Counted from the first letter of the stretch, positions 37,381 through 49,450 are shown. The stretch: DNA of 64,000 bases from Moringa oleifera (GCA_021397835.1 JAJFZO010000022.1:1-64000), one strand, 5' to 3'. Program-made: numbers and translations. The notes: a model not told the origin generated them from the sequence alone.

Positions 37381-37760
37381 TCAGCGTTTTGCTATGAATA
37401 CGCGCAGCCCATGCGCGGTTTGGGTTTCCAGGAAGTGAAGCCAGCCAGGGATTTCGTGGTTGTTTCAGTAACGTGTATGTCTGCGTGAAGCAACCTATGA
37501 AACATCTTGACCACGCTCAGCAGAGGCGCGTGAAATTGACTTGCGTTAGAACAAGGTCATAAATGGTGGGCTTAAGAGATTCAGGTTCTTAAAAGGACAG
37601 TTGTCCGATGAGAAAAAGGACTTTGCTTTCGCCGTTTGTGGTGTCGGATACGAATCAGAAAAACATCTGACATGTGAGAAACGTAATCGACAGAGGGAGA
37701 GAGATGGTAAGTGATCAACTGGGTTGGAAAGCGTTTGTTTCAAGAGAGAATAGAAAATGG
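37381..37760. other. G+C-richer island without a recognised gene
   Basis: Composition rises sharply against the A+T-rich surroundings, with CG-containing words such as 'acgcgcagcccatgcgcgg'. The only long frame is 37546-37941 on the minus strand, a Ser/Phe/Leu-rich 131 residues without a known motif. It might be a relic of a gene's 5' end; I cannot assign it. Confidence 0.3.
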
Positions 37761-38640
37761 AAAATTTATGAACTACGAGACACTTTTTCCCAGCAGTGGT
37801 ATTAAGATGCAATAAAGGGACAAGATTATATTTGATGGGCATGTTGTCTTTATTGATTAGCATGGTTAGAAAATAGGATGAAGATTTTTTTGATCTAAGT
37901 TTATGTTGACTGTTTTTAAAAAAATGAAAAATATTTTTCATAATTAAATTTATTGAATTAATATTTGCAAATATTTTTTAAAAAATTAATATAACTCAAA
38001 TTAAAAAAATTATCAAAATTGATGTTGCTTAAAAATTTTCACAAAACAAATCATCCATACTAATGTTAGTTTTTTTAGCACTTAAACATATTAAATGAAC
38101 TCAAAATTTGATGGATTTGTCCAAACACTTTTTTTATTTGTTTGAGCTTTCTCTCTTCAATAGTCTTTGTTCACTTTCTCTTTATACATTTTCTTCTTGC
38201 CTTTCTGTTTAAGATTTACCCAATCAAGATCCAAAAATAGATTCGAAAGCAGTCATTGATATGGTTAACTGGTTCTCTCACATAGAAAAACAAATATTAT
38301 AAACATTAAAAATATGCAGATGTTGTTTATAATTGCTAAAAAAATGCATAAAAATATAAAAATAAAATAAAATTACACAATTCATGGATCATTCTTATCA
38401 TCATCAGAGTTTTGCAATAATGTAAATGGCTATGTGCTTTTTAATTTGTGGCATTTAACTATCATTGTATCTCAAAGGCTTACCAACGAGTATGTACTCC
38501 ATTGTGAACAACATATAGGGTCGCAATCACCATTATAAGAAAAAAATAATTAGTATTTGAAAAATTAAAAATAAAGCATCAAAAGCATATATAAATTAAA
38601 ATAATTTATTCAAATACAGATAGTGTTTTCTGTTAGGGAA
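37761..38640. other. Intergenic A+T-rich stretch
   Basis: Nothing recognised. Confidence 0.4.
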
Positions 38641-38649
38641 CTTGAGTCT

Positions 38650-38912
38650 TTAGGTGGAGCATGTGCGAAAGTGGAACTTTGGAAACTCTAGCATCAAGCT
38701 TTTGGATGAAATACCCACTACTAAATAGGTAACTCGGGAGCATGAATCAAAAGCAGTTTTATTGTCAGATCCGCGCTTTAGTCGATATCTCCTATCTAAA
38801 GGAGTCGTAAATGCATATGATGAATTTCTACAAGTTGATGACAAGAATAAGCCAATGCATCTCATCGATATAACAAGGAACCCGCAACTGCAATTGATAA
38901 AATTAATGTGAT
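38650..38912 (+). pseudogene. Unidentified coding relic
   Basis: The plus strand reads NFGNSSIKLLDEIPTTK, one stop, then about 60 residues including LLSDPRFSRYLLSKGVV and NAYDEFLQVDDKNKPMHLI before the next stop. The residue composition is protein-like and unlike its A+T-rich flanks. I do not recognise the family; a transposase or host gene fragment are both possible. It lies just outside the DUF1985-type element that follows. Confidence 0.35.
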
Positions 38913-40419
38913 AATGAAGTATTTTTTTTATTATTAAGAATAATTAGGATAAAAAATTACCTTGTTCATAGTGTGCCATAAAAATAGTCTAACAATCCAT
39001 CCTCTCATTTATGACTGTCACAGTGTGAGTCCGAAGGAGGACAATCAATGTCCAAATTAGGTTGACACTCATAAAAAGTGTAAAAAAAAAATTACAAAAA
39101 ATGTAAATAAAATATATCAATAAAAAAACCACTCAAGAAACAATCAAGATACCTTATTATCTACAAACTTACAAAAAAGAGAGGATCGTAAATACAAATA
39201 CCCTAATTATATACAGTTGAAAACTCCCCTGTTGTTTTTGCAAGAGAAATAGATAGGCATTTATGTACTAGAAAAATGAGATGAAATTAATCAACAAAAC
39301 ATAAATTATTCTAACAAAAGATGAAAATAAATAATGAACTGTCAAATCGTCTCATGAAAATATATATTAAATAATAAAAACAAAGTAAAAAAGTTATTAT
39401 ATGATGAATAATGAAATAATGGAATCTAGTAACAAAATATTTGATCTTTTAACAAATTATATAAACATTTAACGAATTCAAATAGGACACTATACTTATC
39501 GAATTGTTAATCCATTCATCATTAAGTTCATACGTTAGAAACCAGCTAGTACTAAAACAGGACCAACAGCAACATTAGAACTGCATTACAAAAGTCAAAT
39601 TTTTAATTAATGTCAAATATTTATTTTATGAAAACCAATATAAAAAAGAACATTTACTTACTACGATGGTCTTTTCATGAATACTAAATATTCACTTTCT
39701 AATATTTGATTAATTGGCATCGTGGAGTCTAATATGAGGTCAGACCTCGCTCATTTCTTTCTAGTTGGGTCAACAAAAGTGCTACACAATGCCTTGGATT
39801 GCTTATGCATCCTGGAAATTGATGCCATAATGCTACCTTCAATTGAAACTTTCGCCTAGTATGCCTTCGCCTTCGCCTCACCGTCTCTACCACCTCCGCC
39901 ACTTTCGTCACTTCCTTTCCCTTCATTTCACCAACCTTTTCAGCCATCTCCACCCCCACTCCTCTTCCCCTCCCCTTAACTCACCACCATTTTCAACCAC
40001 TTTCACCTTGGCATCCTCTTCCCCTTCCCTTTCATCAATACCATTTTCTACCACTTTTCCCTTTGCCCCTCTAACCTTTTCCACTGTAAGGTCCACCACC
40101 GTATCAACTATAGAGGCAACGATGCTAGCTAGATACAAAGTTGTGTCCTCATTAAGGCTTTGCAACTAAATGCAAGTCATTGTAGTAAATGACCTCAAGA
40201 TCGTCAATATTATTTGCCTTAATGATTAGTTGATCTATCGGTAATATCATTGTCCCTATGCACCTATGGTCCCTAATCCCTACCTTTTTCACCGTCGTTT
40301 CATTCGAATCTTAGTGACCACCAGCATGACAATATAATGTTAAAGAAGTTGCATCATTATGATCCTACAATGTCAATAATGATGAAACTAAACACCAGTG
40401 ATGAAAGTATTACTAAATT

Positions 40420-40545
40420 GATAATTTCAGTAATCTAGTAAAGATTTTAGTAATATCTAGTAACAATTTCAATAATCCAGTATAGTACTCTAGTAATGAA
40501 TTTAATATTCTAGTAACAATTGCAATATTTTAGTAATAATTTCTA
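40420..40545. repeat. Imperfect 'tctagtaa' repeat cluster
   Basis: About eight copies of variants of 'atctagtaa' spaced 10-25 bases apart within the DUF1985 element. Confidence 0.7.
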
Positions 40546-41506
40546 GCTTACCTTATTATTATCTAGACTAAAATCATTGTGTGTTAGGTCCCGGTATAAA
40601 AAGTCTACATATTAGAATACCCTTTAAATGAAGCCGATAATAGTCATAACCTTCGCATGGTTTTTTACCATCCTTAAGTCAATGAGATTTATATTTTTGC
40701 CTTTAAATAATCGAGGCAAAGGTAAACCTTAAGATCCCTTTCCACTTGATCGCCTTGTGACTTCTCGTGCTGAGACTTTTTTGCCTCCTTCCTATCCATC
40801 CTAGTTTCCTTCTCGTCCACCTCATCCATTACCTCTATTATCTCAATATCTTGCCTCTTTGCCCTTGCCTTCAATTTTCCTCTAACTATAACCTCCACTC
40901 TCCTCCCTACCTCCTCCTCGTAGTCCCTTAATCTCAGTGTAGTAATATAACAAGATCGCTATTACATTTAGTAATTAATAGAGAAAAAAAAAGATATCAA
41001 TTATTAAAAAAATAGTATTGGTATTTATATAAAAAATAATTATTTTGTATGTCTTTGGTAAGTTGGCAGCAACTTTGTAGTTTTATTTTGAGTGGGGATA
41101 ATGTCCAAATCTATCTATTTCCTCTCATAGTGGTTGTCTTTATTACGATGAGACCTTGTTACCACAAGTCATTGCAATGGTAGCAACTCTTCAAGCCCTG
41201 TATAATACAAGGCATAAAGTTCAATAATGGTTAGCTTGAGTTTGGCCTTGGCTGCCATCTAGACATATAAACAATACAATGAAGAAATGTTATAGTGTGT
41301 AAATTAAATAAAAAATTTATATACAACTTAATGAAAGTATGAGTAAAGTGACAAAAAAACTAATGAATGCATAAGATAAGCAACGAAACTGATGCTCAAG
41401 TTACGATTGCAATTAGGAAATAACGATTATGTTGAAGAAATAATGAAAATATGTAAGAACTAACAATACTTGGGTATAAGTCATGATTTTATGTGAACAA
41501 CCGAAT

Positions 41507-41625
41507 ATATAAACAACCAAACAATTGTGTTAATTAGGTATTGAATGCATAAACAATCTAATGATTATGTTAATTAAGTACTAATACATAAACAATCTAA
41601 CAATTATATCAAATACTTATATTAT
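41507..41625. repeat. Minisatellite, three units of about 40 bp
   Basis: Units begin near 41507, 41548 and 41588, each with a form of 'cataaacaatctaacaatta', two of them continuing into 'tgttaattaagta'. They differ at several positions. Confidence 0.8.
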
Positions 41626-43304
41626 TTATAAATTATTTTTTTTGAAGTGGCCACTTTATGGCCGATGATCAAATTTTTACCAGGTTAGTCTTGGTACCCT
41701 AGCGGCATGCTGTTTGGCATCAAGAATTACCTCAAAGGTAAAAACCTAAAAAAAGATAAACAAGTAAACATTTTGTAATATGTTTTTTATGAACTAATAA
41801 TTTTAAATAATTTTCATTACTTACAATGCCTAGATGAAGCCATGAACATTATAGGTTAATTTGTCATGTTGATGTTTCAATTTGCCATGACCTTCTTGAA
41901 TTAGATAATGGAGTTACAGTATACCAATGTCCCCCATGGGAAGCTATTGAAGACTTTCAAGTTATCAACTAGGAGGAACTATCACAATGGGACATGCTAC
42001 TGCTCATCATGTCCTATGATGAAAGCGTTAAGCAAATACAACAGCTAAAGTTTCACTGCATCATCAGCGTCTTTGTCGAATTCACCTTCCAATAGCTTTG
42101 CCTAAACAACATTGATGTTGACTTTTTTCTTGCCGTCAAAATGTTTAGTGAGGATACTAGATGGCTTAGTTAGAATGTTATTTATGTCTAGTAACTCACC
42201 AAATTGTAGCCTAATTATTAGACAGAATTCATCATTGCTAAGTCACGACCCTTTTTGCCCCAATCGAAACCACATCTCTTATTCTTTTGGTTGATCAATC
42301 TCCCAAAACAGAAAATTGCATATAATTAACCTAAAAAATATGAAGTCTTCATTAAATTTCAGGAAATGACCAACATATGTGTTGCTGAATCTCTATCATT
42401 GTGAGTCATTCAATGTATGTTTGATGTTTGGAATGACATTAGTATTGCAATGCTTCAAGATCCTTTAGAAGTCTTTTAGTTGTCTTTGGGCATTAAATAA
42501 TTTTTAATGGTACTTACTATCTGTAAAATAAATGAATTAAATAAAAAATATGTTAAAATACTTATAACAAACTAAAAAAAAACTATTAACGAAATGATCA
42601 AAGTAATGACAAATTTATAATAGTAACAAAATTATAGAATTAACTAACAAAATTGTACATGAAGTCATAAAAATTTAAAAACTACCAAACTATGAAATGT
42701 TATCACAGAATTAAAATGTTAATCATGAAATAGTAAAACTACATACAACATTTTAAAAAAATAACGAAACAATAAAATGTGTCATGGTTTTTCAAATTAT
42801 GTCACGAAATTGCAAAAGCATCACCAATCAATCCAATGATTTTAAGCCTACAAACAAGAAATTGATCATCTAACACATACAAGGCATATAGAGATACCCA
42901 AAAAAAACTTTTCAGCTCCATGATATCAAAACAATAAAAGAAAAAAACACAATGATCTATCAACAAGTCAAAAATTCGTAAAATAATAACCAAAATCACT
43001 TTAAACACATCAAAAACATGTATTAAAGAGTTCACAGACATAAACTAAATTTAAAATTACAAAATAATAATAAATTAAATTTTAAAAATGATTTGGTTCA
43101 TGAGTATCAAACAAACAACAAAGTCAACATTTAAATCAAAATTATTGATTAAAACATATCTTAATTGATTTTTGAAAGTTATGCTAGCTTTTAATATGTT
43201 TTTGACAATCAATACATAACAAAATCCAAAGAATTAAGAGAAGGGTATACGAAAATATGAAAAAAAAAAAATGAGCGAGGTAATAAAAATGAGATGAGAG
43301 AAAA

Positions 43305-43375
43305 ACAAACAATGATGTTTTCTTGGGTTAGATAAGAGAACAACAAACAATAATGTTTTCTTGGGTTTTTACTTC
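43305..43375. repeat. Short tandem duplication of about 39 bp
   Basis: Two copies of 'aacaaacaatgatgttttct' with one difference, both followed by 'tgggtt'. Confidence 0.75.
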
Positions 43376-43500
43376 TAGTTTGTTGTACATAGGTAAGTCA
43401 CTGCACACTATTTTAAAAATAAATAAAAAATATTAAAAAATATGGATTACTAATTTGGATTATTTTGATAAATATTTTTGTACGAATGTTTAAAAAACAA

Positions 43501-44086
43501 TTTTCTTCAATAAATAAAGGATTTTATCCAGAAAATATGAGTGTGATAGATGTTATTCAACAATTATGTCCACATACACGACAATGGTGTATTTTATTAT
43601 AAATAATATATAATATTATATATAATTTGATATTAAAAAATATAATTATTAAATAAAATTTCATATTATTATATTTAATACTTAATAGAATTCGAGATTA
43701 AAATATAATAAATTAATTATAAAAAATGATAATGACTTAATTTGAGTTTCAGATATAACTTGTTTTATGGACCAAGTACACAAGTATTGGAACTTCCGAC
43801 TTACCAAGATGTTCTGAAAATTACGAAAGATTTGATTACATTAATCAGTGGTTTGCATGTAGAAAGTAAAACAGTCTTGAATCAAAACTTACAGACCGAG
43901 TCCACATGCTTATCGGGTGGCCAAGTACAAGAATCATCATTTTAGATTTGCTGTCTCTGAATAACCAAACTGCTTCACTCGTGGAGAGGGGAATGTCACT
44001 GTGTTAGTTTGATTGATTGAAGGGTAACACCCACAACGGAGGGTCAAACGAATACAACCCACCCGTGATTTGCTCGCCGAAGAAAG
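43501..44086. promoter_or_regulatory. Upstream region of the small membrane-protein gene
   Basis: The first half is A+T-rich. From about 43900 the composition becomes balanced, consistent with a promoter and 5' UTR. The open frame 43742-43945 has no recognisable domain and ends before the gene. Confidence 0.4.
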
Positions 44087-45225
44087 ATGCACAGATCTTC
44101 CAGCAATTCTCAGGTCTCAGATCAGTTCTTCATCAACTCAACGCCATCGCAAACGCAGAGTTCGAGACAAAGCACAGAAGGAGACCAACAGCAGCAACTG
44201 CTGCTGCAACATGAGCGGCTTCCCACATACGATCCGCTCTCTCACGCGGCCAAGAAAGAGAGGTCCCGTCTCAGATCTGCCGAGAACGCTATCCACGTTA
44301 TTCCTCTGGTCCTTGTTCTCTGTGCCATAATACTCTGGTTCTTCTCTAATCCAGGTATTACTAAACTGTGTTTTCTCGATAGCATATTTTCTTGTTTCTT
44401 CCTTTTTGACGCTGGTTTGATTGATTGGGAGTTTCATGGTTGGATTATTTATAGGTTTTCACTTGGGCGTTTCTCTATTACATAGCAGAGACTGTAATTT
44501 ATGTTATAATTGCTTGAAAGTGCTGTCAGCCATGATTTTATGATTTTTCACTCTCTTGGTGGTCTGCAGAACTGAGGTTTTGTTTACTTTTTATATGCTC
44601 TTGATGGTTGGAGTTGCTAGAAAGATTGAAATTTGATTAAATTTGTCTACTTTCATTTTCTGGTGTTTTTTGAATCCAGATTATAATTGCATCTTAGTGT
44701 AGCAATCTGTTTGATGAAGTAACCGAGAGAACTAACTTGTTTCAACAATATAAAGTTTAACTATAATGTTTACTCAACTCAATTACTTCTCAGACAACTT
44801 AAGTTAGTTTGCTTTTTATTTTTCTCAGTTACAATCTGATTGCAAGATTTTAGTCTCTTTTGCTGTTGGGATTACCAATACCTTTGAGGGTTGAAATTGA
44901 TTTTGGTCTTCAGTTCTTGTGTTTCTTCCCTGGGTTTTCTCCAATCTGACTAGTCTAAGAAACTGTCAGATCCTATTTCAATTGTATGAGATCACCTCTT
45001 TGCCTGATCTTGGGCTTAGGTGTACAGATATCCCATTTTCATTATCTGTTGGGGGTGATACTGTAACATTCAAATTTCTTTACTTCTTTGCATGGATTTT
45101 GTGCTTATTCTTTGCTTCTGTCCAAAGGAGCATCTTCTAAGGATCCCATTTCTGCAAAACTTCCTGGGAATCCATTTGATAGAATCTTCGTGCCCAAGTC
45201 TGTCGAGGTTGGTGATTTTTCTTAG
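44087..45225 (+). CDS. Small single-pass membrane protein, two exons
   Basis: Exon 1 (44087-44354) encodes 89 residues: a Ser/Gln-rich N terminus (MHRSSSNSQVSDQFF), the block LPTYDPLSHAAKKERSRLRS, then AENAIHVIPLVLVLCAIILW, a hydrophobic segment at about 69-86, followed by FFSNP. The donor is ccaG|GTATTA. The best second exon starts at 45128 after a long pyrimidine tract (…cttctgtccaaag|). It keeps phase and adds 32 residues (GASSKDPISAKLPGNPFDR…) to a stop at 45223-45225, total 121 aa. The sequence resembles a conserved plant family of unknown function; I believe Arabidopsis At4g16840 belongs to it, but that is from memory. Basic residues before the segment suggest an N-in topology. Function unknown. 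Exon 1 is secure; exon 2 is inferred. Confidence 0.72.
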
Positions 45226-46217
45226 AGGCCTGTTAGATTTGAAGACTTGGATCAGAAATTTATATTCTTGATTTGAAGGTCTCTTAGATTTAGTTTCTAG
45301 CACCACAAAAAAAAAAAAAAGAAAAAAAAAGAAGGCTTTAGATTTTGTATCTCATTTAGTGAAAATAATTCCAGTCCTAACTTAGGCTATTAATTGCAGC
45401 AGCATGTAAAATAAATTCATGCATCTGGTTTAAAGTTCTACTGTCTGTATTTTCTTTTGGGAGATCAATCATACCCTATTAGAAATTGTGAAGTTATTTG
45501 TTTTCCTCATATGGCATGTCATGATTGTTACCGGCATCATATAGATGCTTAAAAGTGGATATTGCTTTTTTCATACAGAAACAGTCATCAATTCTGTTAA
45601 CAAAGGTGATTGAAATGTTGGCAGAATCCAGGATTTGAGAATTTGTTGGCAACGTAACTTTCTGGCCCTTCAAGAAGCTGTTTGCTGACAAATTCAGAGC
45701 TGGAGGACTTACCCGCCAGATTATAGGGAGACAGACAGTGTAATACACCATTTGTTCATGTCAAAGATATGATATTGCATGAACAGAAGGCTTGATGCTC
45801 TATTAATTTTATTCTGCAACTGCTTTTCTGGTTTTCGACATATTGACAACATAAATTCAGGGGAAAAAAGTTCTCTTTTCTGAGAATTGCTATACGTTCT
45901 GATAGTATTTTTTGAGAACTAAAGATCTTACATGAGACTCTGATGCATAATGATTATTAGTTGATGCCATTTCTCTCAAATATCAATTAGTATTATAGAA
46001 ACAGCTGACAAACAATCGAAGATCATCTTCTGGTTTGATAGACAGTATTTGATCGACCTCAAGCTGTGTCACAAATGTATAAATGTATGTGTTATCAATC
46101 AAAGTCTGTACAATAAATATAACTATGATTGGATCATTTTCCTTTTCAGAGATCATTTCCAATGGCAATTTGATTGTCTTCTTTCTCCTGTGGGCATGTC
46201 CTGCTGATCCAAAAGCT
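45226..46217. other. Spacer between convergent genes
   Basis: Holds the 3' UTRs of the membrane-protein and monooxygenase genes. It contains a broken poly-A tract (45306-45333). No additional gene recognised. Confidence 0.5.
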
Positions 46218-48713
46218 TCATATTTTTGCACTGTACAGAGGATCACATTGGAAGTTCGTGTGCTCCAAAATTGGCCCGAGTCTCACTAGCTTAGGTATGA
46301 CAATGTTGTTTCGAACATTACACACAACTGGGTTCTCCCACTGCAGAAGCGATCCCACAAGATTTGCTCGTATAGTTAAGGGGAAAACTCGTGGCCATCT
46401 TTCACTCTCGTATGATCTTAGTGCGCCTTCTACAGATTCAGATCCAGCATTGATGGCACTAGCAAGTTTTCTAGCCAACACTACTGCATCTTCTAATGCA
46501 CAACAAGCACCTTGCCCTAGATTGGGAGTCATTGGATGCCAGGCATCTCCAACCAGCACAACTCTGCCTGTTGAAGCAGGAGGACTCACTGCTGGCCAAA
46601 GCCACCGGTCTACCAGGGGAGTCTTGATGACGGTGTCATCTGGCGTAAGATCTATGACGTTCAGTAGTTCTTCAGGCCAGTTTCTTACCATTTCTTTAGC
46701 TTGTTTCTTCAAGACAACTGGATCCTTAATTTTTGGACCTGCCATTAAGAATTAATCGATAAGTTAAGTTGGGTAATTAAATCAGAATGCTGCTTCATGA
46801 TTATCCAGATCAAGGTTGTGCCTGAAAATTGCAGAATGAGACCTGGAGAAGGGCTGTTGAAGCAGATAAACCAGTAAACTTTTGTAGGAGAAACAGGAAC
46901 ATATCCAGCACGCAATCCCCTTCCATAGATGTAATTCACTTTGGGCTCAAACGGCTGCCCGTCGGAATAAAATCCTAGTCCACGAAAAGCACAATGCCCT
47001 ACATACTTAGGCTCAGAGAAACCCATCCACTTTGCCAATGGAGACCGGATTCCATCACAGCCAATGACAATCTGTTGAGAGATAAATTGGGAAAGTGAAA
47101 AATCAGAAAAATTGTAGGTCAATAATCGGTCCTCAATGAATTTATATGAGAAACTTGAGATTGCATTAGTAACCTTTGTGAGAAACTGAGTTCCATTCTC
47201 CAGCTGCAGAAGAGTTTCACCATTTTCAGTACTTGCTACTTTTTCTAGTTTTGAGGAGAAATGAATTGAGTTTGCTGGCAGCTGATTAGCAAGAGTTTCG
47301 AGGAGGATTCTCCTCTCCACTGCCCGAACTTCCTGGCTGCACCAATGTGAAAGAAGTTGTGTATCTTTACATAATTGGTTGGAAGGAAAAAAACATAAGA
47401 AAAAATCCATTCTTAGATTAATGAGATTAAAGTAGGCCTTTCTGAGAAGAAGGAAGATAAACCAAATTCATCACCTTTCATCTTCATCTTTGAACATGAA
47501 AGAGCGAAGCTGCCTTCCATCTTCTGTCTTAACAGCCATCCTGCTCAGCTGATCACATTAAAAAGCTCAGGGAAGAGTATTGGATGGTTCAATGACAATT
47601 GGAGAATAAGAAATTTTCCAATTCAAGTGAATTTATACTTGCAGTGTTGTACACACTTGATTGTATTTGATAAGCTGACTATTTATCCTACTGTAAGTTG
47701 AAACTGAACAAGAAATGGAGCATATACCCTTCAATTTCAACAAACTGGCTCCTGAGATGATTTCCAACTCCAATTGTATCCAATACCCGCCACCCATTTT
47801 TGAAGAGGGTGAGTGAAGTTCCCCCAGTCCTGAGGGACTCTGCCTGTTCCAGCACCAATGACCGAACTCCCAGCCTAGCGACACACCAAACTTATGTTCG
47901 TTGATCAAAACATGTCCTAAACAGGACTTGGAAAGATTGTCATTCCATATTAAGAAAAGAAAATTCATAAGAATGTAGGGAACAAGATAAATTTCTTCAG
48001 ATTCAAGTTTTTGTATACTAAAATTTTAGAAAAAAGATCAAAATCCTATGCAAGCCCAGGAACAATTGTGAAGCTAGTCCTAGAACAGAACAGCCTCAAA
48101 ACCGTCAAGTAATAGCTTAAGATTCTACATTTAAGTTTGGTTTCTTGTGACTTATTCACAGAACAATCAGAGCTAGATAAACTGCGTGCGGCCTAATACA
48201 AACAAGAACTTCTACCAAAACTAATACTGAAAGCATGGGCCCATTATTTTCCCTTTCATTTCAAAACAGAAGAATCCCTGTTAAAATTGTCCCTCGCAAC
48301 TACTTGTGAAGATTTCAGCACATATCATTAGTAAAGAAAAGGAGTTTTCCATGCCAAGCTTTATGATCCTTATTCGGGTACTTTGTCAATCTTACAAATG
48401 CCTTAACAACAGAAGAAGCAAAGTAAAACACTACAAATTTTGCTAATTGCTTTCTGATTTTTCATGTGTGATAATCTCACCTGTGAAGCGACACTGCAGT
48501 TGCAAGCCCTGCAATCCCTGCACCAACAATAACGATATCCTCTTTCTGAATATCAGCTTGAGCTTTAGTGGAGGATAGACAGATGGGTTTGGCTCTGGGT
48601 TGAGCTCGAACGCAAGGATGGCTCCACAAAATTGCTCTGCGCTGGGAATGGTACCCGTGTAAACAGGGCAGCGATGGAGGACTGTTTACAAGCAGAAAAG
48701 AAGACACCGCCAT
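46218..48713 (-). CDS. Plastid-type FAD-dependent monooxygenase (CTF2-like)
   Basis: Six exons join in phase to 452 codons plus stop: 48713-48481, 47874-47728, 47540-47475, 47336-47174, 47071-46843, 46738-46218. Residues 1-50 are Ser/Arg/Pro-rich with few acids, typical of a chloroplast transit peptide. DIVIVGAGIAGLATAVSLHR (59-78) is the FAD-binding Rossmann motif (GAGIAG 64-69). IVIGCDG at 204-210 is the DG motif for NAD(P)H/FAD. RVVLVGDAWHPMTPNLGQG (338-356) is the GD motif that binds the FAD ribose. This is a complete flavin monooxygenase of the zeaxanthin-epoxidase/salicylate-hydroxylase superfamily, closest in layout to Arabidopsis CTF2A/CTF2B. The substrate is not known. Intron 4 (47072-47173) is 102 nt with no in-frame stop. 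Convergent with the membrane-protein gene. Confidence 0.9.
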
Positions 48714-48724
48714 GGCCGTTCACA

Positions 48725-48743
48725 GAGAGAAAGAGAGAGACAC

Positions 48744-48793
<50 letters not shown>
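48725..48793. repeat. (GA)n microsatellite just upstream of the monooxygenase start
   Basis: A GA run of nearly 70 bases with a few interruptions, read as CT in the sense of the gene and ending only 11 bases before its ATG. It therefore lies in the 5' UTR. Open frames through it on both strands are artefacts. Confidence 0.9.
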
Positions 48794-48795
<2 letters not shown>

Positions 48796-49450
48796 TATAG
48801 ACAACATAAAACAAGTGGTGGAAACAAAACCACATTAAACCAGAATTTTCCAAGGAAAAAGCCCTGGAAGTTCATGGGAAGCTCTTGGTCCTTTTTGTAG
48901 CCACACCTGAGCTCAAATTTAAGGTCATGATTGAACTGTATGAGAGTGGCTGACTAGTAGTTCAGCATCCCCTTGTTAAAGGAGTGGCCTCGATTTTTAT
49001 GCCCTTGGATGCTTAGCACTCATAATAATGAGGATGAAATCTTCATCATGTGAAGAGAGTTTTGTTATAAAACATATTCAAAGTAGATAATGTTTATAAT
49101 ATAATACGAATTTATGAGTACCTATGCAATAGAAATCGAACATCAAGAATTAATTGTCTCTAATTAGAATCAAATTTAAGTAATCTTACAGTATAAATCT
49201 ATAATTCAGATATCAAAATCGATAATATTTAAATCAGAGCCAAACTATGATAAATTAAAAAAAATATATATTTTCTATATCCTTATAAGGATGCTTGCAA
49301 AAATATCCAAAATCAATCATCTAAAATCAACAATTGTCATATAAATTATTTGTTTTTTATAATATTTATTATTTATTACATTTTAAAGAAATTAATATTT
49401 TATTATCAATTTTTGTTATCAAAAAAAGTGTTATACCATTACTCAAATAT
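48794..49450. other. Monooxygenase upstream region and spacer
   Basis: About 200 bases of balanced composition followed by A+T-rich sequence. No gene recognised. Confidence 0.4.

Larger units (their letters stand above)
39700..42330 (-). pseudogene. Transposon-borne DUF1985 protein, broken
   Basis: On the minus strand, 42320-42200 reads FRLGQKGS, stop, LSNDEFCLIIRLQFGELLD. 42130-41880 reads LLEGEFDKDADDAVKLXLL, YLLNAFIIGHDEQ and LVDNLKVFNSFPWGTLVY. These match, in order, the DUF1985 signature (EFCLITGL, VKLALLYFLE, LVDDLEAFNSYPWG). Further along (40900-40680 and 40170-39930) are Lys/Glu/Val-rich low-complexity linkers such as MDEVDEKETRMDRKEAKK, usual between DUF1985 and the Ulp1 domain in such proteins. 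I did not recognise the Ulp1 catalytic part. Stops and shifts make it nonfunctional. Confidence 0.6.
39000..43500 (-). mobile_element. DUF1985/Ulp1-type (MULE-like) transposon, degraded
   Basis: The span is built around a minus-strand DUF1985-like pseudogene (39700-42330), with noncoding A+T-rich arms that include several short tandem repeats. In plants, DUF1985 joined to a Ulp1 protease is carried mainly by MULE-type transposons. I did not find terminal inverted repeats, so the borders are guesses. Confidence 0.4.

Noticed and set aside
39843..40169. 108-residue Ser/Pro/Phe-rich plus frame
   Set aside because: It is the complement of the Lys/Glu/Val-rich linker of the DUF1985-type minus ORF and shows no plant cell-wall protein motif.
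43742..43945. 67-residue plus frame upstream of the membrane-protein gene
   Set aside because: No known motif, no supporting splice sites, and A+T-rich surroundings; not distinguishable from chance.
46745..47410. A 221-residue frame as a separate gene
   Set aside because: It is exons 4 and 5 of the monooxygenase plus the open intron 4 and flanking intron sequence.
48565..48900. Frames with Arg-Glu or Ser-Leu runs near the monooxygenase start
   Set aside because: Produced by the GA repeat in the 5' UTR.
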